Below the pieces are notes generated by a model that saw only the letters and a program-made list of their open reading frames with translations, had not been told where the DNA came from and made no database searches. A stretch of 64,000 bases of DNA from Elioraea sp. (GTDB lineage: Bacteria; Pseudomonadota; Alphaproteobacteria; Acetobacterales; Acetobacteraceae). The stretch lies in NCBI RefSeq assembly GCF_022842375.1, contig NZ_JALHPR010000009.1, positions 1 through 64,000 on the forward strand, in the 5' to 3' direction. Positions 1-11,367 of this stretch are shown one piece after another (the stretch's first letter is position 1; each line of letters begins with the position of its first letter). The translations under genes and the position numbers were made by a program.

Positions 1-8
1 TGGCGGCG

Positions 9-221
9 GTGGCGGAGATGGCGGCGGGGCACCTCGCCGAGGCGCGGGCGGCGGGGGCATCGCGCGCGGCGCTGCCGGTGTTGCTGCCGGCGGCCCTGGC
101 GGCGCGAACGCTGCGGCGGCTGTCACGCGCGGGGAATGATCTCTCCTCGAAAAGGATCGAGGGGCCGCGGCTATCCGCCCAGTTCGCGGTGTTCCGCGCG
201 GCGCTCAGCGGCCGGATCTGA
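9..221 (+). CDS. C-terminal fragment of a squalene/phytoene synthase-family protein (truncated by window edge)
   Basis: ORF enters from the window edge; 'HLAEARAAGASRAALPVLLPAALAARTLRRLSRAG' resembles the C-terminus of squalene/phytoene synthase-like proteins. Confidence 0.45.
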   Translation: MAEMAAGHLAEARAAGASRAALPVLLPAALAARTLRRLSRAGNDLSSKRIEGPRLSAQFAVFRAALSGRI

Positions 222-1431
222 ACGCGGCGTAGCCGACCATGGCAGCGCCTGCGAGTGCGAGCAGCGTCACCGCCCAGGGCGCGCCGACGGCGGCGGCAAC
301 GGCACCCGAGATCATCATCCCGATCGGCCCCGTGCCGATGCACATCGTGACCAGACCCATCAGCCGGGAGCGTGCCTCCGCCGGCGAGTGTTCCAGCACC
401 AGCGAAGACTGCAGCGTGGCGAAGCAGGCCGTGCCCGCGCCGGAGACGAGCAGCAGGGCGAGCGCAAGCCAGTAGAACGGCACATGCGGCATCACGCTGA
501 GAAGGGCGAGGAACAGCGTCGCACCGGACAGGAACAGCGGCAGGCCGGCCGGCGCGGCACGGCGCGACAGCACCATCGCGCCCACGATCGCACCCGCGGG
601 TTCCGCCGCGACGAGCAGCCCGATGCCGATGGCGGAGGCATCGAAGCTCTCGCGCCCGATCGGCGCCATCAGCGCGATGAAGGAAAAGCCGAAGCAGTTC
701 ATCGCCACCGTCACGATCAGGACGGAACGGACGATGGGGCTCGCGCGGGCGATCGCCACCGCCTCGCCGATCGTCGCGGCGATGCCGCCGAGCCTGAGCG
801 TGCGCCGCGGCTGCACGTGGTTGACTCGGTACGCGAGCAGGAGTGCTGCGAGGTTCAGCACGGCCGAGATGCCGTAGGCGCCGGTCACGCCCGCGAGCGC
901 GTAGGCCGCCCCGCCGGCGATCGGCCCGACCGTGCGCGTGCCGGCATTGGTGATGCTGTCGAAGGCGATGGCCTGCGACATCGTCGCTGCGCCCGCGCTC
1001 TCGGCCACCATCCGGCGGCGGACGGAGAGCTCGGCGGCCGCAAGCACGCTCGTGGCGAAGCCGAAGGCAGCCAGGTGCCATGGCAGCAATGCGCCCATCA
1101 CGGAAAGGCCGGCGACGAGACCGGCGCACAGCGTCGAGATGCCGAGGCCCGCGACCAGCAGGTGCTTGCGGTTCAGCGCCTCGGCGATCGCCCCCGCGGC
1201 CGGGCCGAACAGCAGCAGCGGCATCGCCCGCGCGGCGCTGACGAGGGCGACGGTAAGCGCATCGCCGGTGGCATCGAGCACGAACAGGCTGGTGGCGATG
1301 AGCTCGAGCCAGCGCATGGAATTGGAGAGACCGCCGACCATCCAGAGGCGGCGATAATCGGCGAGGGCCAGCAGCGCGAGGCCACGCCTCGCCTTGCCAC
1401 CCTCAGCGCCTGCTTCCTCCCGACCGTGCAT
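205..1431 (-). CDS. MFS transporter
   Basis: 408 aa, about 12 hydrophobic segments; MFS/enterobactin-exporter-like layout ('LWMVGGLSNSMRWLELIATSLFVLDATG'). Confidence 0.8.
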   Translation of the reverse strand: MHGREEAGAEGGKARRGLALLALADYRRLWMVGGLSNSMRWLELIATSLFVLDATGDALTVALVSAARAMPLLLFGPAAGAIAEALNRKHLLVAGLGISTLCAGLVAGLSVMGALLPWHLAAFGFATSVLAAAELSVRRRMVAESAGAATMSQAIAFDSITNAGTRTVGPIAGGAAYALAGVTGAYGISAVLNLAALLLAYRVNHVQPRRTLRLGGIAATIGEAVAIARASPIVRSVLIVTVAMNCFGFSFIALMAPIGRESFDASAIGIGLLVAAEPAGAIVGAMVLSRRAAPAGLPLFLSGATLFLALLSVMPHVPFYWLALALLLVSGAGTACFATLQSSLVLEHSPAEARSRLMGLVTMCIGTGPIGMMISGAVAAAVGAPWAVTLLALAGAAMVGYAAFRSGR

Positions 1432-1472
1432 TGGCCGGGAGTGTGCGCCCGCGCGGCAGCGCTGAAAAGACG

Positions 1473-2228
1473 CTAGACCTGCACGCGGCCGAGCGAGGCG
1501 CGGACGGTGGAGAGCAGCGGGTTGCCGCCGGAGAGGTTCGTCACGTCAACCTGCTTGTGCCAGGTGCCGTGGCCGTCATCGGCCATCTCGCTCTCGAGCG
1601 GGCCGAGATAGCCGTAGAAGGTGCAGTGCTTGTAGCCCTTGCCGCGCATGAAGTCGGCGCCGATGCGGGCGATCGACTTGTTGCTCTGCGAGGGCTGGAG
1701 GAAGGTGTCGCGCTGCGCCTTGGTGATGATCCCCTCCTTGTAGCCCGCCTTCACCGTGGTGTTGTTGCTCTTGATCTTGTCATCGCGAAGCTTCAGCGCG
1801 TCCTTGGTGTAGACCGTGCCGCTGTAGCAATGGAAGAACTTGATCGTTCCGGCGAAGCTCTTGTGCAGGCCCGAGGCGATCAGCCGCTGGCAGGCGGTGA
1901 TGATCGGCAGCTTATGCTCGGTAACGCCGCCGACGCCGGTCACCTTGATCTGGATATAGTCCTGCCCCGGGTTGCCGTGGCCGCGGATGTAGATGGCCGT
2001 TCCGTCGTCGTTATGGGCGTTCTGGATCGCCGCCTGCTGAACGCCGGCCTGCCAGGAGAGGATGGTGAAGCCCTTGGTCGAGACGCGGTTCCACTGGTTC
2101 GTCTTGTCGATGAACTCCTGCGCCTCGGCCGGCGGCCAGGGGATGAAGACGATGCGGCTGGTGCGGGCGCCGAGCGCATTGTCAGCCTTGGTCTTCTGCT
2201 TGTCGGCAAAGCGCGGATGCAGCGCCAA
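1473..2228 (-). CDS. Orphan protein, putative clan-CD (caspase/C80-like) cysteine peptidase fold
   Basis: TTG start with AGGAGG about 6 nt upstream. Contains 'AIYIRGHGNPG' and 'GTIKFFHCYSG', hydrophobic strands ending in GHG and HCxSG about 50 residues apart. Confidence 0.6.
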   Translation of the reverse strand: MALHPRFADKQKTKADNALGARTSRIVFIPWPPAEAQEFIDKTNQWNRVSTKGFTILSWQAGVQQAAIQNAHNDDGTAIYIRGHGNPGQDYIQIKVTGVGGVTEHKLPIITACQRLIASGLHKSFAGTIKFFHCYSGTVYTKDALKLRDDKIKSNNTTVKAGYKEGIITKAQRDTFLQPSQSNKSIARIGADFMRGKGYKHCTFYGYLGPLESEMADDGHGTWHKQVDVTNLSGGNPLLSTVRASLGRVQV

Positions 2229-2281
2229 GGCACGCCTCCTGCTGATGGAGCGCCGAGACTAGGCCGGATCGCTGCGCGCCG

Positions 2282-3649
2282 TCACGCCGCTTCGCGCGGG
2301 ACCGGCAGCACGTGCGGCCTGCCAGCCCAGGCGTCGGCGGCGGCGAGTGCGCGTTCGCAATAGGCGCGCTTGCGCTCGCGCCCCTTCGGCGGGTTCGGCA
2401 GCGGCGGGAACAGGCCGAAATTCACGTTCATCGGCTGGAACGTCTCGGCATCGGCGCCACCGGTGATGTGGGCGATCAGCGCGCCCATCGCGGTCTCGAG
2501 CGGCGGCGGTGAAAAGGCTTCGCCCTTCGCCTCGGCGGCGGCGAAGCGGCCGGCGAGAAGGCCGATCGCGGCACTCTCGACATAGCCTTCCACGCCCGTG
2601 ATCTGGCCGGCGAACCGGAGATGGGGTGCAGCCTTCAGGCGCAGCGTCGCATCGAGAACGCGGGGGGAATTGAGGAAGGTGTTGCGGTGCATGCCCCCCA
2701 GCCTCGCGAACTCTGCCCGCTCCAGGCCCGGAATGGCACGGAACACCCGCGCCTGCTCGGCGTATTTCAGCTTCGTCTGGAACCCCACCATGTTCCAGAG
2801 CGTGCCGAGCGCATTGTCCTGCCGCAGCTGCACCACTGCCCAGGGGCGGCGGCCGGTGCGGGGATCGCGCAGGCCAACAGGCTTCATCGGGCCCCAGCGC
2901 AGCGTGTCGGGCCCGCGCTCGGCCATGACCTCGATCGGCAGGCAGCCGTCGAAATAGGGGGTGTTCGCTTCCCAGTCCTTGAAGCTGCCCTTCTCCGCCT
3001 CGAGCAGGGCTGCGATGAACGCCTCGTACTGCGCACGGTCGAGCGGGCAATTCACGTAGTCGGCGCCACCACCTTTGTCGTAGCGGCTCTGCATCCACGC
3101 GACATCCATGTCGATGCTCTCGCGGTGCACGATCGGCGCGATGGCATCGAAGAACGCCAGGCTCTCCTCGCCCGTCGTCTCGCGGATGGCGGCTGCGAGA
3201 CCTGGCGCGGTCAGCGGGCCGGTGGCGACGATCACGCTGCCCCAGGCGGCGGGCGGAAGCCCCGTCACCTCCTCGCGCAGCACCGTCACGTTCGGGTGCG
3301 CGGCGAGTGCCGCCGTCACGGCGGCGGAGAAGCCGATGCGGTCGACCGCGAGCGCACCGCCGGCGGGCAGCCGGTTCGCCTCCCCGGCACGGAGGATGAG
3401 GCTGCCGAGGCGGCGCATCTCCTCGTGGAGCAATCCGACGGCGTTGTAGAGCGGATCATCGGCGCGGAAGGAGTTGGAGCAGACGAGCTCGGCGAAGCCC
3501 TCGGTCTCGTGCGCCTCGGTCATCCGCACCGGCCGCATCTCGTGCAGCACAACGGCAACGCCTGCCTCGGCGAGCTGCCAGGCGGCCTCGGAGCCGGCGA
3601 GGCCAGCACCGACAACATGAACGGGAGCCATGTGAACTGCATCACGCAT
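2282..3649 (-). CDS. trmFO: Methylenetetrahydrofolate--tRNA-(uracil-5-)-methyltransferase TrmFO
   Basis: 455 aa; '[53 protein letters not shown]' is characteristic of TrmFO. Confidence 0.95.
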   Translation of the reverse strand: MRDAVHMAPVHVVGAGLAGSEAAWQLAEAGVAVVLHEMRPVRMTEAHETEGFAELVCSNSFRADDPLYNAVGLLHEEMRRLGSLILRAGEANRLPAGGALAVDRIGFSAAVTAALAAHPNVTVLREEVTGLPPAAWGSVIVATGPLTAPGLAAAIRETTGEESLAFFDAIAPIVHRESIDMDVAWMQSRYDKGGGADYVNCPLDRAQYEAFIAALLEAEKGSFKDWEANTPYFDGCLPIEVMAERGPDTLRWGPMKPVGLRDPRTGRRPWAVVQLRQDNALGTLWNMVGFQTKLKYAEQARVFRAIPGLERAEFARLGGMHRNTFLNSPRVLDATLRLKAAPHLRFAGQITGVEGYVESAAIGLLAGRFAAAEAKGEAFSPPPLETAMGALIAHITGGADAETFQPMNVNFGLFPPLPNPPKGRERKRAYCERALAAADAWAGRPHVLPVPREAA

Positions 3650-3709
3650 CTGGTGCAGATAGCCCTGTCACGCGTCGCGTTCAACGCCCGGGCGGCGTAT
3701 CGTGCACCC

Positions 3710-4249
3710 ATGGCGCTTCCCATCCCCCTGGCCCTGCCTGCAACGGCGAACCAGCGGCTCTCGGTGGCCGCGGCAACCCTCGTCCACATCACGCCGCTCG
3801 CGCGGCTCTCCGACATCGTGCAGCGACAGGGCGGCGCGCCGACGGGGGAGTGGGCGGAGGCGGCACGGACGCTGCCCGCCACCGGCGGCCTCGCGCGCCT
3901 CTGCACCATCCGCCTGCTCGCCGGGCACGGCTACAGCCGCGGGCGGTGGCTGCGCGACTATTCCGTGATCGACATGCCCTTCGGCATCGGCGGTGGCGAT
4001 GCGTTCGCCCGCTACATGTACTTCTTCCGCTCCACACCCGGGCGATGGGCGGCGATGAAGAACATCGGCAGGTCGTGGGACAGCATCCTTCGGACCGATG
4101 CCGTCATCATGATCCGCGGCCTCGACCTCCTCGTCGGCGAGGACGGCAAGCCCGTTCCGTTGTTCCTGCGCGGCGACGATGATGCCGTGGTGGTGCGGCG
4201 CGGCAGCTACGAGGGCGAGGCGCTGGTCTGGCCGCTGACGGCGGGGTGA
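3710..4249 (+). CDS. Hypothetical protein
   Basis: 179 aa from ATG 3710 (MALPIPLALPATANQRL...), divergent from trmFO; no family recognised. Confidence 0.6.
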   Translation: MALPIPLALPATANQRLSVAAATLVHITPLARLSDIVQRQGGAPTGEWAEAARTLPATGGLARLCTIRLLAGHGYSRGRWLRDYSVIDMPFGIGGGDAFARYMYFFRSTPGRWAAMKNIGRSWDSILRTDAVIMIRGLDLLVGEDGKPVPLFLRGDDDAVVVRRGSYEGEALVWPLTAG

Positions 4250-4252
4250 ACG

Positions 4253-7132
<2,880 letters not shown>

Positions 7133-7152
7133 CGGGTGGGCACCTCGGGGGG

Positions 7153-7167
7153 AAACGGAGCGGGAAC
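7153..7167 (-). promoter_or_regulatory. Candidate alphaproteobacterial SOS (LexA) box
   Basis: AAAC-GGAGCGG-GAAC, 7/8 to GAAC-N7-GAAC (equivalent to GTTC-N7-GTTC), 20 bp upstream of the uvrA start and between divergent uvrA and ssb. Confidence 0.35.
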
Positions 7168-7305
7168 AAAGCGCATGTGGGGGCAGGGGCGCAAGGTGCC
7201 AGGGGCGGGGGCGCCGGTCACAGACGCGGCACAGCCGCGAGTGGCGGGGGCGCGGCTGGGCGCCTACACTGGCCCCCTGACAATAGCGATTCCCGGGAGA
7301 GGGCG

Positions 7306-7815
7306 ATGGCCGGCAGCGTGAACAAGGTGATCCTGGTGGGCAATCTCGGCCGCGACCCCGAGGTGCGCGTGATGCAGCAATCCGGCGGCCGGGTGGTGTC
7401 GTTCTCGATCGCCACCTCCGAGTCGTGGAACGACCGCGCGTCGGGCGAGCGGAAGGAGAAGACGCAGTGGCACCGCATCGCGATCTTCAACGAGAAGCTG
7501 GGCGAGATCGCCGAGAAGTACCTCCGCAAGGGCTCCAAGGTGTATGTCGAGGGCCAGCTCGAGAGCCGGAAATACACCGACAAGGACGGGGCTGAGCGGG
7601 AGACGTTCGAGGTGGTGCTCGGCAAGTTCAAGGGCGAGCTCACGCTGCTCGACAGCCGCCAGGGTGGCGGCGGCGGAGGCGGCGGTGGCATGGAGGACGA
7701 AGGCGGCGGCTACCAGAGCCGGCCGGCAGCGCGGCCAGCACCCGCCAAGCAGGGCGGCGGTGGCGGTGGCGGCTGGGACAGCAAGAAGGACCTCGACGAC
7801 GATATTCCGTTCTGA
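7306..7815 (+). CDS. ssb: Single-stranded DNA-binding protein
   Basis: [21 protein letters not shown]... OB fold, Gly-rich linker, C-terminal acidic tip 'DLDDDIPF'. Confidence 0.97.
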   Translation: MAGSVNKVILVGNLGRDPEVRVMQQSGGRVVSFSIATSESWNDRASGERKEKTQWHRIAIFNEKLGEIAEKYLRKGSKVYVEGQLESRKYTDKDGAERETFEVVLGKFKGELTLLDSRQGGGGGGGGGMEDEGGGYQSRPAARPAPAKQGGGGGGGWDSKKDLDDDIPF

Positions 7816-7933
7816 GGGGTCGGCCGCCCGCCGGCATGCAACATCGCGCGCCGCACGCGAGGCTGAGCGTCACTTGCGTCCAGGTTGAATGGCTCTACGC
7901 TTCGGCAATCGAAAGCGCGCCGGAGCCCCCAGG

Positions 7934-8599
7934 ATGCCGATCACCATCAACGACTTCCAGAACAACGCTTATCAGGTGTCGAACACACAGCCTGTGGTCG
8001 AAGTCACCTACGGCCCGAACGACGATCATCATCGCGTGAGGAAGAACAACTACTACGGGACCAACGTCGTCAACGGCAATATCGTCGGGACGCGGCTCAT
8101 GAAGATCGTGGCCGGTGCCGACACGGTGTTCCTTCCCTACTACCAGAACAAGATCGCATCCGTGCGCCTTCCAAGCGCGGGGCCAGATTTTTTCATCACC
8201 GACAACATGTCGGGCTGCGCGCTGTTCATCGGCAAGGGCCCGGCTGGCGACCTCGTGGTGTTCCACGCGAACAGCCAGTCAGGGTCTGACCAGGCGACGA
8301 TGGATGCGCACGCCCCCTCCTTCCAGAGCAGGACCGCGCTGCGCGAGATCGACGCGCAGATGCAGACGGCCAAGCCGCACCACTCGACGCTGCAGATCGT
8401 TTGTTCGCTGACGAAGCCGACCTACCTGGCCAATGTCGACCAGCTCACCACCTCGGGCGCGAACTTCCTCGGCGGAACCACCATCGCCGGCTGGCGCACC
8501 GGCACGCTATGGGAGTTCTGGTACCAGAACTGGGGGCAGGTCGGCGGGTCTGGCGGGGCGCGATTGCTGAAGGCGCGCAAGTTCTACCAGCAGAGCTGA
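7934..8599 (+). CDS. Orphan protein, putative CNF1/BLF1-like deamidase fold (SGC...H)
   Basis: Start at ATG 7934 (MPITINDFQNN; alternative ATG 7889). 'FFITDNMSGCALFIGKGPAGDLVVFHAN': strand-SGC-strand-turn-strand-H, Cys to His 16 residues. Confidence 0.5.
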   Translation: MPITINDFQNNAYQVSNTQPVVEVTYGPNDDHHRVRKNNYYGTNVVNGNIVGTRLMKIVAGADTVFLPYYQNKIASVRLPSAGPDFFITDNMSGCALFIGKGPAGDLVVFHANSQSGSDQATMDAHAPSFQSRTALREIDAQMQTAKPHHSTLQIVCSLTKPTYLANVDQLTTSGANFLGGTTIAGWRTGTLWEFWYQNWGQVGGSGGARLLKARKFYQQS

Positions 8600-8714
8600 G
8601 CCGCGCCGCCACGCGCGCGGCCGCCGCATGGGGCCTCGCTCCGGCGTTCCCTCCGTGGTGGTCTTCCCACGCGCCGATGTGCGGCTAGAATGCGTTGGTC
8701 GCGGAAGGATCACG

Positions 8715-9335
8715 ATGCCGGAGACGGTCGACTGCTTCTACACGCTCTCGAGCCCCTGGATGTATCTCGGCGGGCCACGGCTCGCCGACATGATCCGCCG
8801 CCATGGGGCGAGGCTGGTGCTCAGGCCCTATGACTTCCTCGAGGTGGTGCCCGACAATGGCGGCATCCCGCTCCGCACCCGGCCGCTCGCGCGGCAGGAG
8901 TACCATGCGCTCGAGCTCGATCGCTGGTCAGCCGCCCTCGGCCTGCCGCTCAACCTCCGCCCGCGCTTCTACCCGCCGTCCGACCAACGCCCCGCAGGGC
9001 GGATGGTGATGGCAGCCCAGGCGCAGGGCCTCGATGCGATGCGCCTCTCGCACGCCCTGCTCCGCGCCCTCTGGGTCGAGGAACGTGACATCGCGTTGCC
9101 GGAAACGCGCGCGGCGATCGCCAGCGAGAACGGGATGGACGGCGCCGCCCTGCTCACCGCCGAGGACACGCCGGCGACCATGGCCGAATGGGGCGCGAAC
9201 AACGCCGCCGCCACCGCGCGTGGCGTCTTCGGCAGCCCAACCTTCTTCTCTGGCGATCTCTGGATCTGGGGCCAGGACCGCCTCCACTTCCTCGACGAAC
9301 ATCTCGGACAACGCAGGCGGGAGCACGCGGCATGA
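8715..9335 (+). CDS. 2-hydroxychromene-2-carboxylate isomerase-like (DsbA/GST-kappa fold)
   Basis: 'VDCFYTLSSPWMYLGGPRLADMIRRHGARLVLRPYDF' ... 'GVFGSPTFF'; stop overlaps next start (ATGA). Confidence 0.8.
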   Translation: MPETVDCFYTLSSPWMYLGGPRLADMIRRHGARLVLRPYDFLEVVPDNGGIPLRTRPLARQEYHALELDRWSAALGLPLNLRPRFYPPSDQRPAGRMVMAAQAQGLDAMRLSHALLRALWVEERDIALPETRAAIASENGMDGAALLTAEDTPATMAEWGANNAAATARGVFGSPTFFSGDLWIWGQDRLHFLDEHLGQRRREHAA

Positions 9336-10597
9336 CGGCACTTTCGGTCGCCGTCATCGGCGCAGGCGCGGTGGGGGCGGCAACAGCGCTGCACCTCGCG
9401 CGCGAAGGCCATCGCGTCACCATCATCGAACCCGGGGAGCCTGGCGGCGAGCAGGCGGCCTCCTACGGCAATGCCTGCTGGATCAGCCCCGAGAGCGTGG
9501 TGCCGATGGTCACACCCGGGGTGTGGAGGAAGGTACCGGGGTGGCTCGCCGATCCGCTCGGACCACTCACCATCCGCTGGGGGCACCTGCCGGCTCTCGC
9601 GCCGTGGCTGATCCGCTTCCTCCGCGCCGGGTCGAGTGTCGCGAAGGTCGAGCGCACCTCGCGCGCGCTGCGCGCGCTGCTGCACGATGCGGTCGAGCGG
9701 CACGAGGCGATGGCGGCAGCGGCGGGTGTGGCCGGGCTGATCGCGCGCAAGGGCCACCTCTATGCCTATCGCGACAGAGCGGCGTTCGAGGCGGAATCCC
9801 TCGGCTGGCGCCTCCGCCACGAGGCTGGCGTGCGGTGGCTGACGCTCTCGGCCGAGGAACTGCACCAGCGCGAGCCGGCGCTGTCGCGTGACTACACCTT
9901 CGCCGTGCTGTTCGAGGATTCCGCGCACATCGTCGACCCTGGCGCCTATGTCGCCGGCCTCGCCGCCGCCGCGGTCAGCCTGGGCGCGCTCAGGCGCCGG
10001 GGGAAGGCGACGGGGTTCGACATCAAGGGCGGACGGCTGCAGGCGGTGCTGACCACTGATGGCCGCGTGGCGGCCGACCGTGCCGTCATCGCCGTCGGTG
10101 CCCATGCCAAGGCGCTGGCCGCCGCGGCAGGCGATGCGGTGCCGATCGAGAGCGAGCGTGGCTATCACATCGTGATCTCGACGCCAGAGGCCACCGTGCG
10201 TACCCCGGTGATGGTGGCTGATGCCAAGGCACCCCTGACGCCGACGGCGGCGGGGCTGCGCGTCGCCGGCCAGGTCGAACTCGCCTCGATCGAGGCGGAA
10301 CCCGAATGGCGCCGGGCCGAGATCCTGCTCGCGCTGGCCCGCCGCATGCTGCCCGGCCTGCCGGCCGACCTGCCGCCCGAGCGGGTGAAGCGCTGGATGG
10401 GCCATCGCCCCTCGGTGGCCGATGGGCTGCCGGTGATCGGCCCGGCGGCAGGGTCGGCCGACGTGATCCACGCCTTCGGGCATGGCCATGTCGGCCTCGC
10501 CTCGTCCGCCAAGACCGCGGCGCTGGTGGCGGATTTCGTCGCCGGCCGCCCGCCGGTGATCGACCCGGCGCCCTACGCCGCCGCCCGCTTCCGGTAG
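9332..10597 (+). CDS. FAD-dependent oxidoreductase, D-amino-acid dehydrogenase (DadA)-like
   Basis: 'SVAVIGAGAVGAATALHLAREGHRVTIIEPGEPGGEQAASYGNACWISPESVVPM' and C-terminal 'MGHRPSVADGLPVIGP'. Confidence 0.85.
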   Translation: MTALSVAVIGAGAVGAATALHLAREGHRVTIIEPGEPGGEQAASYGNACWISPESVVPMVTPGVWRKVPGWLADPLGPLTIRWGHLPALAPWLIRFLRAGSSVAKVERTSRALRALLHDAVERHEAMAAAAGVAGLIARKGHLYAYRDRAAFEAESLGWRLRHEAGVRWLTLSAEELHQREPALSRDYTFAVLFEDSAHIVDPGAYVAGLAAAAVSLGALRRRGKATGFDIKGGRLQAVLTTDGRVAADRAVIAVGAHAKALAAAAGDAVPIESERGYHIVISTPEATVRTPVMVADAKAPLTPTAAGLRVAGQVELASIEAEPEWRRAEILLALARRMLPGLPADLPPERVKRWMGHRPSVADGLPVIGPAAGSADVIHAFGHGHVGLASSAKTAALVADFVAGRPPVIDPAPYAAARFR

Positions 10598-11187
10598 TGC
10601 CAGACTGAGGCGGGGGGAAAGTTGAGCGGCGTCCAGGCCAGCCGCTGTCCGTCCAGCCCGAGGGGCCCGCGCGCGAGAGGCGAGGTGGCGCAGTAGCTGT
10701 AGTGCAGGAAGCCGCGCCCAGGAGCTGCCGCCTCGATTGCCCCGATCAGCGCCGCCTGGCGTGGCCGCGGCAGCAGCACGAGGGGAATGCCGCACACCAC
10801 CGCCCCGACGCGGCCCGTGAGGTCGGCCCCGAGCAGCGCCGGCAGCGTCCAGGCATCGCCGCGGATCACGGTCACGCCAGGGTATGTGCCAGCCAGCACG
10901 TCGGCCATCTCAGGCACGATCTCGACCACGGTCAGCCGCGCAGGGGCGATGCCGCCCTCGAGCAGGGCCCGGGTGATCGCGCCGGTGCCGGCGCCAAGTT
11001 CCACCACCGGCCCGCCCTGGCCGATCCGGCGGACCGCGGCGGCCACCCGTCGGCCAAGCGCGGGCGAGGATGGGACGATCGAGCCCATCTCGAGCGGATT
11101 GGCGGCCCAGCGCCGGACGAAGAGCAGCGAGCGGGAGAGCGGGGAGGACGGTGAGCCCTGGTCGGTACGCGTTCCGGCGTGCAGCAT
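10573..11187 (-). CDS. Phospholipid N-methyltransferase-like SAM methyltransferase
   Basis: 'NPLEMGSIVPSSPALGRRVAAAVRRIGQGGPVVELGAGTGAITRALL', class I MTase motif I in PmtA-like context. Confidence 0.7.
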   Translation of the reverse strand: MLHAGTRTDQGSPSSPLSRSLLFVRRWAANPLEMGSIVPSSPALGRRVAAAVRRIGQGGPVVELGAGTGAITRALLEGGIAPARLTVVEIVPEMADVLAGTYPGVTVIRGDAWTLPALLGADLTGRVGAVVCGIPLVLLPRPRQAALIGAIEAAAPGRGFLHYSYCATSPLARGPLGLDGQRLAWTPLNFPPASVWHYRKRAAA

Positions 11188-11286
11188 GGTGGGTGCGACT
11201 CGTCCTTCTGGGTGGCGGGGCAGGCGCGATCGCCCCGTTAGGACAGGGCTTTGGCGTCGGTTCCATCGCGGTTTGATGACGGTGAG

Positions 11287-11305
11287 ACGGCGTTAACTGC
11301 GCCGT
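11287..11305. promoter_or_regulatory. Inverted repeat upstream of pleD
   Basis: ACGGCG-TTAACTG-CGCCGT, perfect 6-bp arms, about 60 bp upstream of the pleD ATG. Confidence 0.3.
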
Positions 11306-11367
11306 GATTGTTTTCGCGTGCACGAAGGCAGCGATCCGTTATCCTTGTTCGTGGAACATCGCCCGGC

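Noticed and set aside
10573-10597. 25-bp overlap of convergent genes (DadA-like and methyltransferase)
   Set aside because: Short tail-to-tail overlap is common; no reason to suspect antisense regulation without transcript data.
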